Counted from the first letter of the stretch, positions 25,967 to 35,041 are shown. The stretch: 53,165 nt of DNA from an uncultured Verrucomicrobiota bacterium (GCA_937894935.1 CALAYC010000332.1:1-53165); one strand, 5' to 3'. Notes: generated by a model from the letters alone, not told the origin. A program made the numbers and translations.

Positions 25967-26164
25967 TTAACTACACGACGTACAAACTGGATAGCCAGCA
26001 TCTGAACATGAGCACGAACAGGACTGGCCACTGTTACAATATCGGGCATCACTTCCCTTTGCACATGCGATAGCGCATGCTGGCGAATCGTTAGTGCCTG
26101 CAAAGGCAATGTATCCCGACACGCAGAACAACACGGTCAGGCCAACAACTAATAGCTTCTTCAT
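25967..26164 (-). CDS. Small secreted cysteine-rich peptide
   Basis: A 65-aa precursor. Residues 1-22 (MKKLLVVGLTVLFCVSGYIA and following FA) form a Sec signal with a likely cut after FAG. The mature part of about 42 residues holds eight Cys (30, 34, 43, 49, 51, 53, 61, 64), including C-S-C-S-C, and is rich in Ser, Gly and Asp, so it is probably disulfide-bonded. A strong ribosome site, AAGGA, lies six to seven bases before ATG 26164. It is the first gene of a group reading into the anchored unknown protein, the MauE-like protein and mtgA. No known bacteriocin or toxin family is recognised. Confidence 0.75.
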   Translation of the reverse strand: MKKLLVVGLTVLFCVSGYIAFAGTNDSPACAIACAKGSDARYCNSGQSCSCSCSDAGYPVCTSCS

Positions 26165-26255
26165 TGCGTTCCTTTTGTTGTTTGTTTTATACACACCAAC
26201 ATTCCAAATATTCCGAACAGGAAATGGAGTTTTAGGTGCGACGCTGCGATAGTTA

Positions 26256-26264
26256 CCCCCCCCC
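26256..26264. repeat. Nine-base C tract
   Basis: A run of nine C (nine G on the reverse strand) lies about 92 bases upstream of the Cys-rich peptide start. Such tracts are prone to length change and could alter promoter spacing, but a simple chance run cannot be excluded. Confidence 0.6.
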
Positions 26265-26334
26265 ATTAAGGGCCTGTCAATAATTATTCGCATTTTACAT
26301 GCTTATGCAAAAAGAGCCTGATCACTCCAAAGAC

Positions 26335-26364
26335 AAAAAAGCGAGGCCGTTAGACCTCGCTTTT
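26335..26364 (-). terminator. Intrinsic terminator after rpmB
   Basis: On the reverse strand GCGAGG (26355-26360), loop of 8, CCTCGC (26341-26346) is followed by TTTTTTG; flanking A/T bases lengthen the stem. It lies 20 bases past the rpmB stop. Confidence 0.93.
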
Positions 26365-26384
26365 CGTTTGAAATGGATTCCGGC

Positions 26385-26651
26385 TTATTTTGCTGCTGCG
26401 GCGTCTTTTTTCCACGTGCGCTTGGGCGCTTTGGTAATGAGGCCTTTTTTCAGCGCACGGGTGGAAACGCGAACATAGCGGACTTCACCATTGATCACGG
26501 CCTTAACGCGTTGCAGGTTCGGCATGAATTTGCGCTTGGTAATCGCAGTGACGTGCGTACCGATACCGCCGAGTTTCTTTTTCTTACCCGAGCGCCAGAT
26601 AATGCTGCCCTTGATGGGGCGACGACCGGTGATTTCGCAAATTCGTGCCAT
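26385..26651 (-). CDS. rpmB: 50S ribosomal protein L28
   Basis: An 88-aa basic ribosomal protein. MARICEITGRRPIKGSIIWR, then THVTAITKRKFMPNLQRVKA and the VSTRALKKGLITK region, are the L28 pattern. ATG 26651 gives the conserved N-terminus; the longer frame adds 33 unconserved residues. An AGGA sits about ten bases upstream. No rpmG or other ribosomal gene is adjacent. Confidence 0.96.
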   Translation of the reverse strand: MARICEITGRRPIKGSIIWRSGKKKKLGGIGTHVTAITKRKFMPNLQRVKAVINGEVRYVRVSTRALKKGLITKAPKRTWKKDAAAAK

Positions 26652-26679
26652 AAAACTTTTTCCTAAATTAAGGGCGCAG

Positions 26680-26707
26680 AGCATATCTGTTGAACGCTCA
26701 CAAGCAA
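26680..26707 (-). promoter_or_regulatory. Possible sigma70-type promoter of rpmB
   Basis: Reading leftward, TTGCTT (26707-26702), a 16-base spacer and TATGCT (26685-26680) lie about 30 bases before rpmB. Match is partial (4 of 6 in each box), so this is a suggestion. Confidence 0.35.
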
Positions 26708-26771
26708 GCTTTCTTTTGGGAATTTTTCGTGCGTTCCCGCGTCTTCGCACCTATCTTCGCCGCTCGTTTTT

Positions 26772-27986
26772 ATGGCTACGCTGAAACCATTTGCCGCCCT
26801 GCGACCTAAACCGGAGCTCGCCGCCCAGATTTGCGAACTGCCTTACGACGTCATGTCGTCCGAGGAAGCCCGCGAAATGGCCGCTGGCAATCCGCTCAGC
26901 TTTCTTCATGTCAGCAAGCCGGAAATCGATCTGCCGCCAGGCACGGACCTTTATTCGGACGCCGTTTACGCCAAGGGCAAAGAGAATTTCGACCGGCTTA
27001 TCAGCCAGGGCGCGCTTTATCAGGATGCGCAACCGTGCTTTTACCTCTACCGGCAAATCATGGGTAATCACTCGCAGATCGGTCTCGTGGCGGCGGCGAG
27101 TTGTGAAGAATACCTCAACAACATCATCAAAAAGCATGAGTTCACCCGACCGGACAAGGAAGACGATCGCGTGCGCCACATCGAAACGCTGAATTCGCAA
27201 ACCGGTCCGGTGTTCCTGACCTATCGCGCTGTCGCAGCATTGGATGAATTCATCGCCCAGCGGGTCGCTGGGAAGCCGGATGTCGATTTCACCGGCAAAG
27301 ATGGCGTGCGCCATACGTCGTGGACTGTGAGTGACACGGCGGGAATCCAATTCATCGCCGACCGGTTTGCAAAGATTCCGTTCCTCTATATCGCCGACGG
27401 CCATCATCGCAGTGCGGCAGCGGGACGCGTTTATCAATCTCGTAAAGGCGCGGGTTACAGCGGACAATTTCTCACGGTTATTTTCCCGCATAACCAGATG
27501 CAGATTCTGCCTTACAATCGCGTGCTCAAAGACCTCAATGGTCTGGGTGCGGCGCAGTTGTTGGAGAAACTTGATGCGATTTTTGTCATCAAACCGAACG
27601 GCAAGGCTCAGCCGACCCGCAAACATGAACTCGGTTTGTTCATCAACGGTCAATGGCACACGCTCAACTTCCGTCCGCAGTTCGCAGCCACGAATGATCC
27701 GATTGAAAAGCTCGATGTGACTCTGCTTCAGAAGTTCGTGCTCGATCCGATTTTCGGTATCACCGATCCCCGCACGAGCAAGCGCATCAGTTTCGTCGGC
27801 GGCATTCGCGGTACGGCGGAATTGGAGAAGCTCGTCGGCGGCGGCGAATACGCCTGTGCGTTCAGCATGTTCCCGACGAGCATTGAAGACCTGATGACCA
27901 TCGCCGACGCCGGCGGCATCATGCCGCCCAAAAGCACATGGTTCGAGCCCAAGCTCCGCGACGCGATGTTCTGTCACATGATCTGA
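26772..27986 (+). CDS. DUF1015 family protein
   Basis: A 404-aa protein of the DUF1015 family: KPFAALRPKPELAAQICELPYDVMSSEEAREMA at the start, then FYLYRQIM, YIADGHHRSAAA and the late RISFVGG and FSMFPTSIEDLMTIADAGGIMPPKSTWFEPKL. The ADGHHR motif recalls ParB/HTH-associated nucleotide-binding cores, but no reaction is established. The family is widespread in Verrucomicrobiota, Planctomycetota and Firmicutes. It is divergent from rpmB. Soluble, with no signal peptide. Confidence 0.92.
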   Translation: MATLKPFAALRPKPELAAQICELPYDVMSSEEAREMAAGNPLSFLHVSKPEIDLPPGTDLYSDAVYAKGKENFDRLISQGALYQDAQPCFYLYRQIMGNHSQIGLVAAASCEEYLNNIIKKHEFTRPDKEDDRVRHIETLNSQTGPVFLTYRAVAALDEFIAQRVAGKPDVDFTGKDGVRHTSWTVSDTAGIQFIADRFAKIPFLYIADGHHRSAAAGRVYQSRKGAGYSGQFLTVIFPHNQMQILPYNRVLKDLNGLGAAQLLEKLDAIFVIKPNGKAQPTRKHELGLFINGQWHTLNFRPQFAATNDPIEKLDVTLLQKFVLDPIFGITDPRTSKRISFVGGIRGTAELEKLVGGGEYACAFSMFPTSIEDLMTIADAGGIMPPKSTWFEPKLRDAMFCHMI

Positions 27987-28127
27987 AGCTGGATGGTTCT
28001 GGTCTTTGGGGCAACGCTGCGGAATCGAATTCGCGATACAGCGAAATTCGCGTAACTCATCTGTTCCATTGCCTGCTCGCGGTTAAATCGGGTTTGGTAT
28101 CTTTTTCGTTGCGGTTTAACATCCGGC

Positions 28128-29036
28128 GTGCCGGAAAATCGTAAATTTCTTACCCGTTTCGCCTGGCTCTCCATCGGAGCTGCGGTCGTGACGATGGGTT
28201 TGAAGACGGTCGCGTATTTCATCACCGGCTCGGTGGGCTTGCTTTCTGACGCGATCGAATCACTGGTCAATCTCCTTGGCGGTATCATGGCGCTGGCGAT
28301 GTTAACGATCGCCGCGCGTCCGGCGGACGAAGGCCATGCTTACGGCCACGGCAAAGCCGAATATTTTTCCAGCGGTCTCGAAGGCGGATTGATTCTCGTT
28401 GCTGCGGTGAGCATCGCCGCGGCTGCGATTGAGCGATTGATTTCACCGCAACCGTTGCACGAATTGGGCGTGGGATTGGCCGTATCGCTGGTGGCTTCTG
28501 TGATCAATCTGTTGGTCGCGCTGCTGATTTTACGCGCAGGCCGGAAACATAATTCCATCACGCTCGAAGCCAACGCGCATCATCTGTTGACCGATGTTTG
28601 GACGAGCGTGGGCGTCTTGGCAGGTATCGGGCTGGTGGTGCTGACGAATTGGCAATGGCTTGATCCGGTGCTGGCGTTGTTAGTGGCGGCGAACATCACG
28701 TGGACCTCTATCGGCATCATGCGTCGCACGGTGGGGGGATTGATGGATGCGGCTATTTCAAGTGACGATCAGGCGACGGTGCGAACCATCCTCCAGAAAT
28801 ACGAAGCCGAGGGAGCAAAGTTTCATGCGCTTCGCACGCGGCAATCCGGTGCAAGACGCTTCATCTCGGTTCACGTGCTCGTGCCGGGTGAATGGACGGT
28901 GCATCGCGGACATGAATTGCTGGAACGGATTGAAGGCGAGATTCGGAGTGCAATTCAGGATTCCGTTGTGTTCACGCATCTGGAATCGCTGGACGATCCG
29001 GCATCGTGGGATGATCAAACGTTGGAACGTCGTTAA
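28128..29036 (+). CDS. Cation diffusion facilitator family transporter
   Basis: A 302-aa transporter exporting divalent metals (Zn, Co, Fe or Mn) in exchange for protons. About six membrane helices carry the metal-site residues of the family: DAIESLVNL in helix 2 and HHLLTDVWTSVGV in helix 5, with HAYGHGKAE between. The C-terminal cytoplasmic domain (RFISVHVLVPGEWTVHRGHELLERIE) is the ferredoxin-like dimerising part. The start is GTG 28128. Metal specificity cannot be told. Confidence 0.94.
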   Translation: MPENRKFLTRFAWLSIGAAVVTMGLKTVAYFITGSVGLLSDAIESLVNLLGGIMALAMLTIAARPADEGHAYGHGKAEYFSSGLEGGLILVAAVSIAAAAIERLISPQPLHELGVGLAVSLVASVINLLVALLILRAGRKHNSITLEANAHHLLTDVWTSVGVLAGIGLVVLTNWQWLDPVLALLVAANITWTSIGIMRRTVGGLMDAAISSDDQATVRTILQKYEAEGAKFHALRTRQSGARRFISVHVLVPGEWTVHRGHELLERIEGEIRSAIQDSVVFTHLESLDDPASWDDQTLERR

Positions 29037-29104
29037 CTGCGACGGACGCGGGTGGAAAATCGCTTCTGCGAGGAGTGCGTTAAACAACCGGTGATTACGA
29101 TTTT

Positions 29105-29896
29105 TCAGGCGTTAGCCAGGCCATCGAATCGCATTGGTTTTGCTTCAGCTTCCGCAGCTTCCTCCGCCGAACCTTTAGAGAAAGCGAGATAGAAGAAGGC
29201 CAACAGATTGATCACCGGTAGGATTAAAGCCAGTCCGACGAGTGCGCTTTTGCCACAGGCTTTGGCGATGCGAAACGACCACCAGATTTGCACGATGACG
29301 TTGACGAGCGGAATCAGAAACAGCAGAAAACACCAACTGGGCATTTTGGCCGCACGTAGTAAAGGAAACAGTTGCAGGAACGGAAACCAGATGAGCGCAT
29401 TGGCAGGTGAACCGGCGTTGTAGCAAATCAATTTCAGGCAGAAACAGAAAAACAGGTAGAGCAGGAGCGTTCCGCCTACTACCGCGCCGATAATCTGCGG
29501 TGAAAGTTTGACGTGTTGCAGTTCGACAAGTTTTTTTGAGAAATCGGTCAAGGTGGCGACGTTTTCCTCGCCCAGCGATTCCTTCAATTTATCCATCGTT
29601 TCGGAAACGCCTGCGCTGAGCTTTGAATCGCTTTCGTCTTCCTTCAATCCAAGCGCCCGCAGCGAGTCGTCATCCAGCGTGCTGATTTTGATATTTCCGA
29701 TGCCTTGATCGTGCTTAATGTAGAGGTCGTGCTCCGTCTGGCTGTAAACCGTCACATTGCTGTAAATCACTGTCCCGCTTTTGAGCGTCGGCAGGAAAAC
29801 GTCTGCTCGTGCGCACACGACCTCGACTGCCAGAAGCAGGCTCAAAACCAGCCAACGCTTCATCCGGCGCGGCGCAATTAACTTCAATACAGGCAT
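29105..29896 (-). CDS. Membrane protein with exported N-terminal domain (DUF5684-like)
   Basis: A 263-aa protein. A signal peptide (RWLVLSLLLAVEVVCARA) leads to a small beta-rich exported part (GTVIYSNVTVYSQTEHDLYIKHDQGIGNI, split here) and a Ser/Lys/Glu-rich helical stretch. Three to four membrane helices with a WFPFLQLFPLLRAAKMPSWC-type region follow, like DUF5684 membrane domains, and an Ala/Glu-rich tail closes the protein. Start ATG 29896 has GGGAA upstream; ATG 29863 is possible. Function unknown. Confidence 0.72.
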   Translation of the reverse strand: MPVLKLIAPRRMKRWLVLSLLLAVEVVCARADVFLPTLKSGTVIYSNVTVYSQTEHDLYIKHDQGIGNIKISTLDDDSLRALGLKEDESDSKLSAGVSETMDKLKESLGEENVATLTDFSKKLVELQHVKLSPQIIGAVVGGTLLLYLFFCFCLKLICYNAGSPANALIWFPFLQLFPLLRAAKMPSWCFLLFLIPLVNVIVQIWWSFRIAKACGKSALVGLALILPVINLLAFFYLAFSKGSAEEAAEAEAKPMRFDGLANA

Positions 29897-30025
29897 AAAC
29901 TATTCCCGGTCCAACGGATTGCATGGAACAAGCCAGAACGGGCAATAGCTTATCTGCACGAAGCATGCCAGCTGCGGGTGTAGGCGTTTGGGCGGACGAA
30001 GTAAAATAGCTCGTCTAAAAGCGAA

Positions 30026-30058
30026 GTGGCGCAGCGACCTGTTCAGTCGCTGCGCCAC
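30026..30058 (-). terminator. Terminator after the Gfo/Idh gene
   Basis: A perfect 13-bp stem (30026-30038 with 30046-30058, loop of 7) lies 50 bases past the Gfo/Idh stop. Reverse-strand sequence after the stem is TTCGCTTTT. Confidence 0.85.
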
Positions 30059-30107
30059 GTGAATCAGCCGTTCGCTTGGCGGGCACTCGCGTGTTCCGCC
30101 AGCGGAA

Positions 30108-31469
30108 TCAAACCGTTGGCACTTGCGGCGGCTCGGCAAAGATGTCGTGGCCGCCCGGCATCGGCGGCTTGAGTGTGCGGAACGCGCCCCATTGCATCTT
30201 GCTCGCGTCGGTGTAGAGCAGATCCGGACCATAGCGGAACGTGGACTTTTTGATGTCGTCCCATTCCACCACGCCACCGCTGTAGGCTGCTTCGCGACCC
30301 ATGATCGCCGTGAGCGTGCTGTTGGTAACCTGTTCGGTCTCGTTCAATTCCGTGTCGGAAACGATTGCCTGGAGCAGATCCGCGTGTTCCTGCATGTACT
30401 CCGGTGTGCGTTTGCCGCTGTAACGCCAGCCGCGACCTTCCTTCGGATAAATACGTCCGGACGGATCCGCAGAACCTTTGGTGCCGACCACGGCTTCGGC
30501 GACGCGGGAGAATTCGCGTTTGATCTGACCGCAATAGCTGTGCATGCGGACGCCGTTTTCGTATTCAAATTCGACCGCAAAGTTATCCCAGATTTCACCG
30601 GGCTTGTTGCCGAGTTGTTGGCGACCGCCCATGCCCCAGGCACGAATCGGATGGGCATTTTGCATTACCCAGTTGCCGACGTCGATGTTATGCACATGCT
30701 GCTCGGCAATGTGATCGCCGCACAGCCAGATGTAGTGATACCAGTTGTTGAGCTGAATATCCAAATCGGTCTTGCCGATGGCCTGACCGTAACGTGCTTT
30801 GTCGCCGTCATGCCAGATCGGATTGCCGTTGACCCAATAAACGCGCATGGCGGTGATTTCACCAATTTCGCCGTCCTGAATGCGCTTGACCGTGTCGATG
30901 TAAGCGAAGTGATGGCGGCGTTGGGTGCCGGCGACAACTTTGAGGCCTTTCTTTTTCGCCTCTTCACCGGCGGCGTACATGATTTGGCAGCCCGGACCGT
31001 CGACCGCGACGGGTTTTTCCGTGAAGATGTGTTTGCCAGCGGCAACAGCAGCCGAAAAATGCGCCGGACGGAAACCAGGAGGCCCGGCGAGAATCACATA
31101 ATTGACGCCCGGCGTATTGATGGCTTTCAGGTAGGCGTCAAAACCGCTGAAGCAATTGGCGGCGGGAACTTCCACTCCGAGGCGGCTCAGATTCTGGCGG
31201 CACTTGGTGATTTGCTCGGAATACAGGTCCGCCAGCGCGATGATGTTGGCTTCCACGCCGACGACTTTCGCAGCGTCGAGAAAATCCCGGGCCGCACCGC
31301 TACCGCGACCACCAACCCCGATGACTGCGGCGTTGATTTTCACTTTGGGTTGCGCGTGCAGGATGTTGGGAAAACTCGCCACCGCCGCCGCGGAAGCAGC
31401 AAGCAGGCTCGAATTTCGGATGAATTGCCGGCGCGTAACCGGCGCGATGAGTTCTGGTTTCGTGTTCAT
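30108..31469 (-). CDS. Gfo/Idh/MocA family oxidoreductase, Tat-exported
   Basis: A 453-aa NAD(P)-dependent oxidoreductase. The N-terminus TRRQFIRNSSLLAASAAAV is a twin-arginine signal, so the enzyme folds with its cofactor before export. The Rossmann motif GVGGRGSGAARD, the EKPVAVDGPG motif and a C-terminal alpha/beta domain identify the family, which acts on sugars or inositols. The exported variants are abundant in Planctomycetota and Verrucomicrobiota and often of unknown substrate. It follows the SUMF1-like gene by 58 bases on the same strand. Confidence 0.93.
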   Translation of the reverse strand: MNTKPELIAPVTRRQFIRNSSLLAASAAAVASFPNILHAQPKVKINAAVIGVGGRGSGAARDFLDAAKVVGVEANIIALADLYSEQITKCRQNLSRLGVEVPAANCFSGFDAYLKAINTPGVNYVILAGPPGFRPAHFSAAVAAGKHIFTEKPVAVDGPGCQIMYAAGEEAKKKGLKVVAGTQRRHHFAYIDTVKRIQDGEIGEITAMRVYWVNGNPIWHDGDKARYGQAIGKTDLDIQLNNWYHYIWLCGDHIAEQHVHNIDVGNWVMQNAHPIRAWGMGGRQQLGNKPGEIWDNFAVEFEYENGVRMHSYCGQIKREFSRVAEAVVGTKGSADPSGRIYPKEGRGWRYSGKRTPEYMQEHADLLQAIVSDTELNETEQVTNSTLTAIMGREAAYSGGVVEWDDIKKSTFRYGPDLLYTDASKMQWGAFRTLKPPMPGGHDIFAEPPQVPTV

Positions 31470-31527
31470 GGTGATTTGATTTGAGCTTGGCGGGTTTGCG
31501 CCGGAGCCGCAACTCCCGGTTTTATTT

Positions 31528-33660
31528 CTATTCTTTCTCGACGCCGCTAATCCAATACTTGGTCATTTCTTCGGGCGACGGAACCGTCAAAGGCCGCACC
31601 ACGCGAAAACCGACGAACGGCGCGTCGGTCAGATACCATTTGCCTTTCGGCAACTGCGGGTCGGTCATCTTCCATTGACGATCGGAGCCGCGCCGCGCCG
31701 CGCTGCGCAACGCCACTGGATCATCGTCATAATGCCCACCGCGCACTGAATGCGGATACGGCTGCGTTGCTTTGTTCCACGGATTGCTCGCGCCGCCGGC
31801 TGCTTTGAGCGTTTGATAAAAGTCCGGAGCATATTGGTCCAATACCCATTCCGCGACGTTGCCGTGCATGTCGTAAAGTCCCCACGCATTCGGTTTCTTT
31901 TTGCCGACCTTTTGGTACTTGGAATTGGCGTTGTCAAAGAACCACGCGTAATCCTCGAGTTGGGCGGGATCATCGCCAAACGAATACGCGGTCGTCGTTC
32001 CAGCGCGGCAGGCGTATTCCCATTCCGCTTCCGTCGGCAAGCGATAGAAATGTCCGGTCTTGGCCGAGAGCCAGTGGCAGAACTTGTTCGCCGCATGTTG
32101 CGTCATCGCAATTGCCGGGAAACCGCTCTTACCCATGCCGAAGCTCATATCCACATAAGGCTTCGAAGGCCGCGTCACGGCATCAGACAATTCATCCACC
32201 TCTTTGGCTGTCGGATTGGATTCGCGCAATTTCTTCTCGTCGTCCGGATAGATGAATACCAGAAATTGATCCCACGTGACTTCATACGTGCCCATCCAGA
32301 ACGGATCGATTTTCACCTTCACCTGCGGGCCTTCGTCCGCCTGACGACCTTCTTCGGAATCCGGGCTGCCCATTACAAATTCACCACCGGGAATCGGCGT
32401 CATCGAATACGTCACCTTCGTGCCCGGAATGGTATTCGTGTAAGGCTTCATTTCCGCGGCAGAAGCCACGTTATGATTGGCAAGAATGCGCTTATGGATT
32501 TCCGGCACGGTACTGTCGTCGCGATCATCCAACGAGGCGAGTGAACCATACGCGCCTGGTGCCAACTTTCCGTCCTTCAACACATACACCTGATAGTGGG
32601 TCGAAGAGCGACCATCCATTAACGACGAAAGCAGCACGACCGCATCTGACAAAGCGATGCCGGCGTTCAACAGTTTGTTGGTCGAGCCGGGAAGTTCCTG
32701 CACCAACGTCGGCGGTTTTGTGCCGTCAAAATCCAGCAACTGCGCCGGCTCATTTGTGCCGAAGATGGCGAGCAGGCGTGCTTTTCCACCGATTTCGGCA
32801 ACGGACAATTCCCGCGCTTCTTTCGGCAACGTCATCGCCACGGGCGCTGTCGCGGTAAATTTTCCACCGGCTTCGGTCACGGCACTGACTGTGAACGTTG
32901 CTTCGTCTTTCTTGAAGAAAATCAATTCGCGTGCGGTCGGTGTGCCGAAGTTGGCCACCGAAACTCGCGCGTCGTCCGGTAGGCCGGAAAGGCTCAGGAC
33001 GGTTTCCGGTTTGCCGCTCGCGAGGTTGTGCACTGCCAAAGCGGTGCCGTTATCGCCGGTATAAAGCGTTGCAACCAAATCCGCACCGCCGTCTTTCAAT
33101 TGCACGCGGGTGCTCTGAACCGCCGCGCCAGGAGCGTCAACTGTTTCAATCGCGGTGAATTCGCCTGCATCTGCGCGATACAGTGCGAACTTGTTCGGAT
33201 CATCATACGCACTGCCGATTAAGAAATCCTGCAAGGGCGTGTTTCCTGCGCCGCCAATGTCCGCGGCCGCAATGGAATTCGGTCCGAGGACTTCCGTGAG
33301 AATTTCGACCGGCTCAGTCATCACGCTGGGATTCGGCGCATCCAGAACGCTGGCCGTGCTGGTGTCGGCCGAAACCAATGCAAGCGAGTCGCGTTTGGGA
33401 TCAACCAGTTTTCCGACGCTGACGCCGGTCACGCCTTTCGTTCCACTGGGTCGCCAATCCGCCCAATTGAAAAATTCTGCCGACACACGATAACCGAACC
33501 GCACCTTTCCGGTGCTTCGATCAATGATTGCCAGGTCTTCCTGGCCATCGCCGTTAAAGTCGCCACTCACAAGAAACTCGAGTCGCGTTTCTACCACTGA
33601 TCCGGCAAACGCGTTGGTGAGAGCCATGGCCGCAATGGCCGCGAAGCTGATAATTTTCAT
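31528..33660 (-). CDS. Exported protein with FG-GAP-like N-terminus and SUMF1/FGE-sulfatase domain
   Basis: A 710-aa protein. ATG 33660 gives a signal peptide (MKIISFAAIAAMALTNAFAG). The N-terminal half has a Ca-binding-like repeat, GDFNGDGQEDLAIID, typical of VCBS/FG-GAP beta-propellers. The C-terminal 260 residues are a formylglycine-generating-enzyme-type domain: PGGEFVMGSPDSEEGRQADE, FWMGTYEVTWDQF, YRLPTEAEWEYACRAGTTT, GLYDMHGNVAEWVLD and FVGFRVVRP. The active-site Cys pair of true FGE is not evident, so it may be a binding or non-FGE catalytic domain. It is likely co-transcribed with the Gfo/Idh gene. Confidence 0.9.
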   Translation of the reverse strand: MKIISFAAIAAMALTNAFAGSVVETRLEFLVSGDFNGDGQEDLAIIDRSTGKVRFGYRVSAEFFNWADWRPSGTKGVTGVSVGKLVDPKRDSLALVSADTSTASVLDAPNPSVMTEPVEILTEVLGPNSIAAADIGGAGNTPLQDFLIGSAYDDPNKFALYRADAGEFTAIETVDAPGAAVQSTRVQLKDGGADLVATLYTGDNGTALAVHNLASGKPETVLSLSGLPDDARVSVANFGTPTARELIFFKKDEATFTVSAVTEAGGKFTATAPVAMTLPKEARELSVAEIGGKARLLAIFGTNEPAQLLDFDGTKPPTLVQELPGSTNKLLNAGIALSDAVVLLSSLMDGRSSTHYQVYVLKDGKLAPGAYGSLASLDDRDDSTVPEIHKRILANHNVASAAEMKPYTNTIPGTKVTYSMTPIPGGEFVMGSPDSEEGRQADEGPQVKVKIDPFWMGTYEVTWDQFLVFIYPDDEKKLRESNPTAKEVDELSDAVTRPSKPYVDMSFGMGKSGFPAIAMTQHAANKFCHWLSAKTGHFYRLPTEAEWEYACRAGTTTAYSFGDDPAQLEDYAWFFDNANSKYQKVGKKKPNAWGLYDMHGNVAEWVLDQYAPDFYQTLKAAGGASNPWNKATQPYPHSVRGGHYDDDPVALRSAARRGSDRQWKMTDPQLPKGKWYLTDAPFVGFRVVRPLTVPSPEEMTKYWISGVEKE

Positions 33661-33981
33661 TCCTGACGTTCCCCCACAATTTTTGGTCATGTTCATTTTG
33701 CTGACGGCGGAAAACCGCCCGATGTTCAATTCCGTTTATGACTTGCGGCAGGATAGTAGAGGAATGAACAACGCCACGCACACCCAAAATTTGCTAAGGC
33801 TTGAGAATTCTTGTCCGACTCGTTATCACAATCAGGCGAGCGAAAACCACGCGCGTGTGATCGAACTCAATCGTGAGCCGGTACTTCAAGCCGGTTCAAT
33901 GCTACTGGCAAGGATTGCGTTACCTGATACCGCCCGCACCGTTCATTCTGTCGCCGTGTCACTAATTTTTACGACAACGCA
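33661..33981. other. Divergent intergenic region upstream of the SUMF1 gene and tcdA
   Basis: These 321 bases hold the ribosome-site region for the SUMF1 gene (GGGGGAACGTCAGGA before its ATG) and the promoter space of tcdA. I found no RNA gene, repeat or convincing operator. Confidence 0.5.
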
Positions 33982-34758
33982 ATGACCCATTACGAAGCCC
34001 GCTTCGGCGGCATCCTCCGACTTTACGGCAGCGACGGTCAGGAACGTCTGCGGCGTGCGCATGTTTGCGTCATCGGCATCGGCGGCGTGGGCTCGTGGGC
34101 GGTGGAAGCGCTGGCCCGTTCCGGCGTCGGACAGCTTACGCTAGTAGATTTAGACGACGTCTGTATCAGTAACACCAATCGCCAACTGCACGCCGTCACC
34201 GGGACGTTTGGTCAACCCAAAGTAGAAGCCATGGCCGCTCGCGTGCAGCTCATCAATCCTGATTGCACCATTCACGCGGAACAATCGCTTTTCACCGCAA
34301 AGACCGCTGAACAATTGTTGTCGCCGTCTTATGACGCAGTGCTTGATGCGATTGACCAAACCCCGATGAAAGCGTTGCTCATTGCGCTCTGTCGGCAGAA
34401 GAACATTCCGATTGTCACCACCGGCGGCGCCGGCGGACGACGCGATCCAACTGCGTTGCGGGTCGCGGATTTGGCGCATACCACGCACGACGGCTTATTG
34501 CAAAACGTTCGTAAGTTGCTTCGCACCGAACACAATTTCCCACGCGATCCCAAACAACCGTTTGGCGTGGACTGCGTGTATTCACCCGAACCGCAAGTGT
34601 TCCCCGCAAAAGACGGTACGATCTGCGCCACGCCGGAACCCGGCGAACGGTTGCGATTGGATTGTCGTACCGGCTACGGCACGGCGTGTTTCGTGACCGG
34701 TGCATTTGGTTTCGCCGCTGCCGCGCAAGTGGTGAAGCGAATTACGGAAACGCATTGA
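33982..34758 (+). CDS. tcdA: tRNA threonylcarbamoyladenosine dehydratase
   Basis: A 258-aa ThiF/E1-like ATP-dependent enzyme that converts t6A37 of tRNA into its cyclic form ct6A. The ATP-binding motif VIGIGGVGSWAVEALARSGVG, followed by DLDDVCISNTNRQLHA and the DAIDQTPMKALLI region, is the CsdL/TcdA pattern, and the length fits. Also visible is TTGGAGGRRDPTALRVADL. No csdA or csdE neighbours are seen. Confidence 0.93.
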   Translation: MTHYEARFGGILRLYGSDGQERLRRAHVCVIGIGGVGSWAVEALARSGVGQLTLVDLDDVCISNTNRQLHAVTGTFGQPKVEAMAARVQLINPDCTIHAEQSLFTAKTAEQLLSPSYDAVLDAIDQTPMKALLIALCRQKNIPIVTTGGAGGRRDPTALRVADLAHTTHDGLLQNVRKLLRTEHNFPRDPKQPFGVDCVYSPEPQVFPAKDGTICATPEPGERLRLDCRTGYGTACFVTGAFGFAAAAQVVKRITETH

Positions 34759-35041
34759 GGTTAGCTCTCGCGGTAAGCTGCGACGCCTTTCGCCGAGAGT
34801 CCTTACTCACACCACACATGAACTTCGACCACTCCTGAACCGCTGCCGTCAACCGAGAACAGTTTGCGAGTTCAGGTAGGGCAAGCTTGAGCCATTTCAT
34901 CAATCCCCAAACAGCAGGACAAGAGCGGGAGACTTGGACAGATTTTGTCCGTGTCCTTAAATAAGCTGTTCATCGGAGCGCGAAAAGTGAGCGAAACCAA
35001 AATGAAACCATTCTCGAACGTACTAGCGGCTCAAATCTAAT

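Noticed and set aside
26751..27977. Open frame of 408 codons on the reverse strand
   Set aside because: Antisense to the DUF1015 gene, which carries a clear family pattern across its full length.
30123..31484. Long open frame (453 codons) on the forward strand
   Set aside because: It is antisense to the Gfo/Idh/MocA gene, whose Tat signal and family motifs are unambiguous. Its translation has no family pattern and is rich in Arg, His and Ala as expected of a shadow frame.
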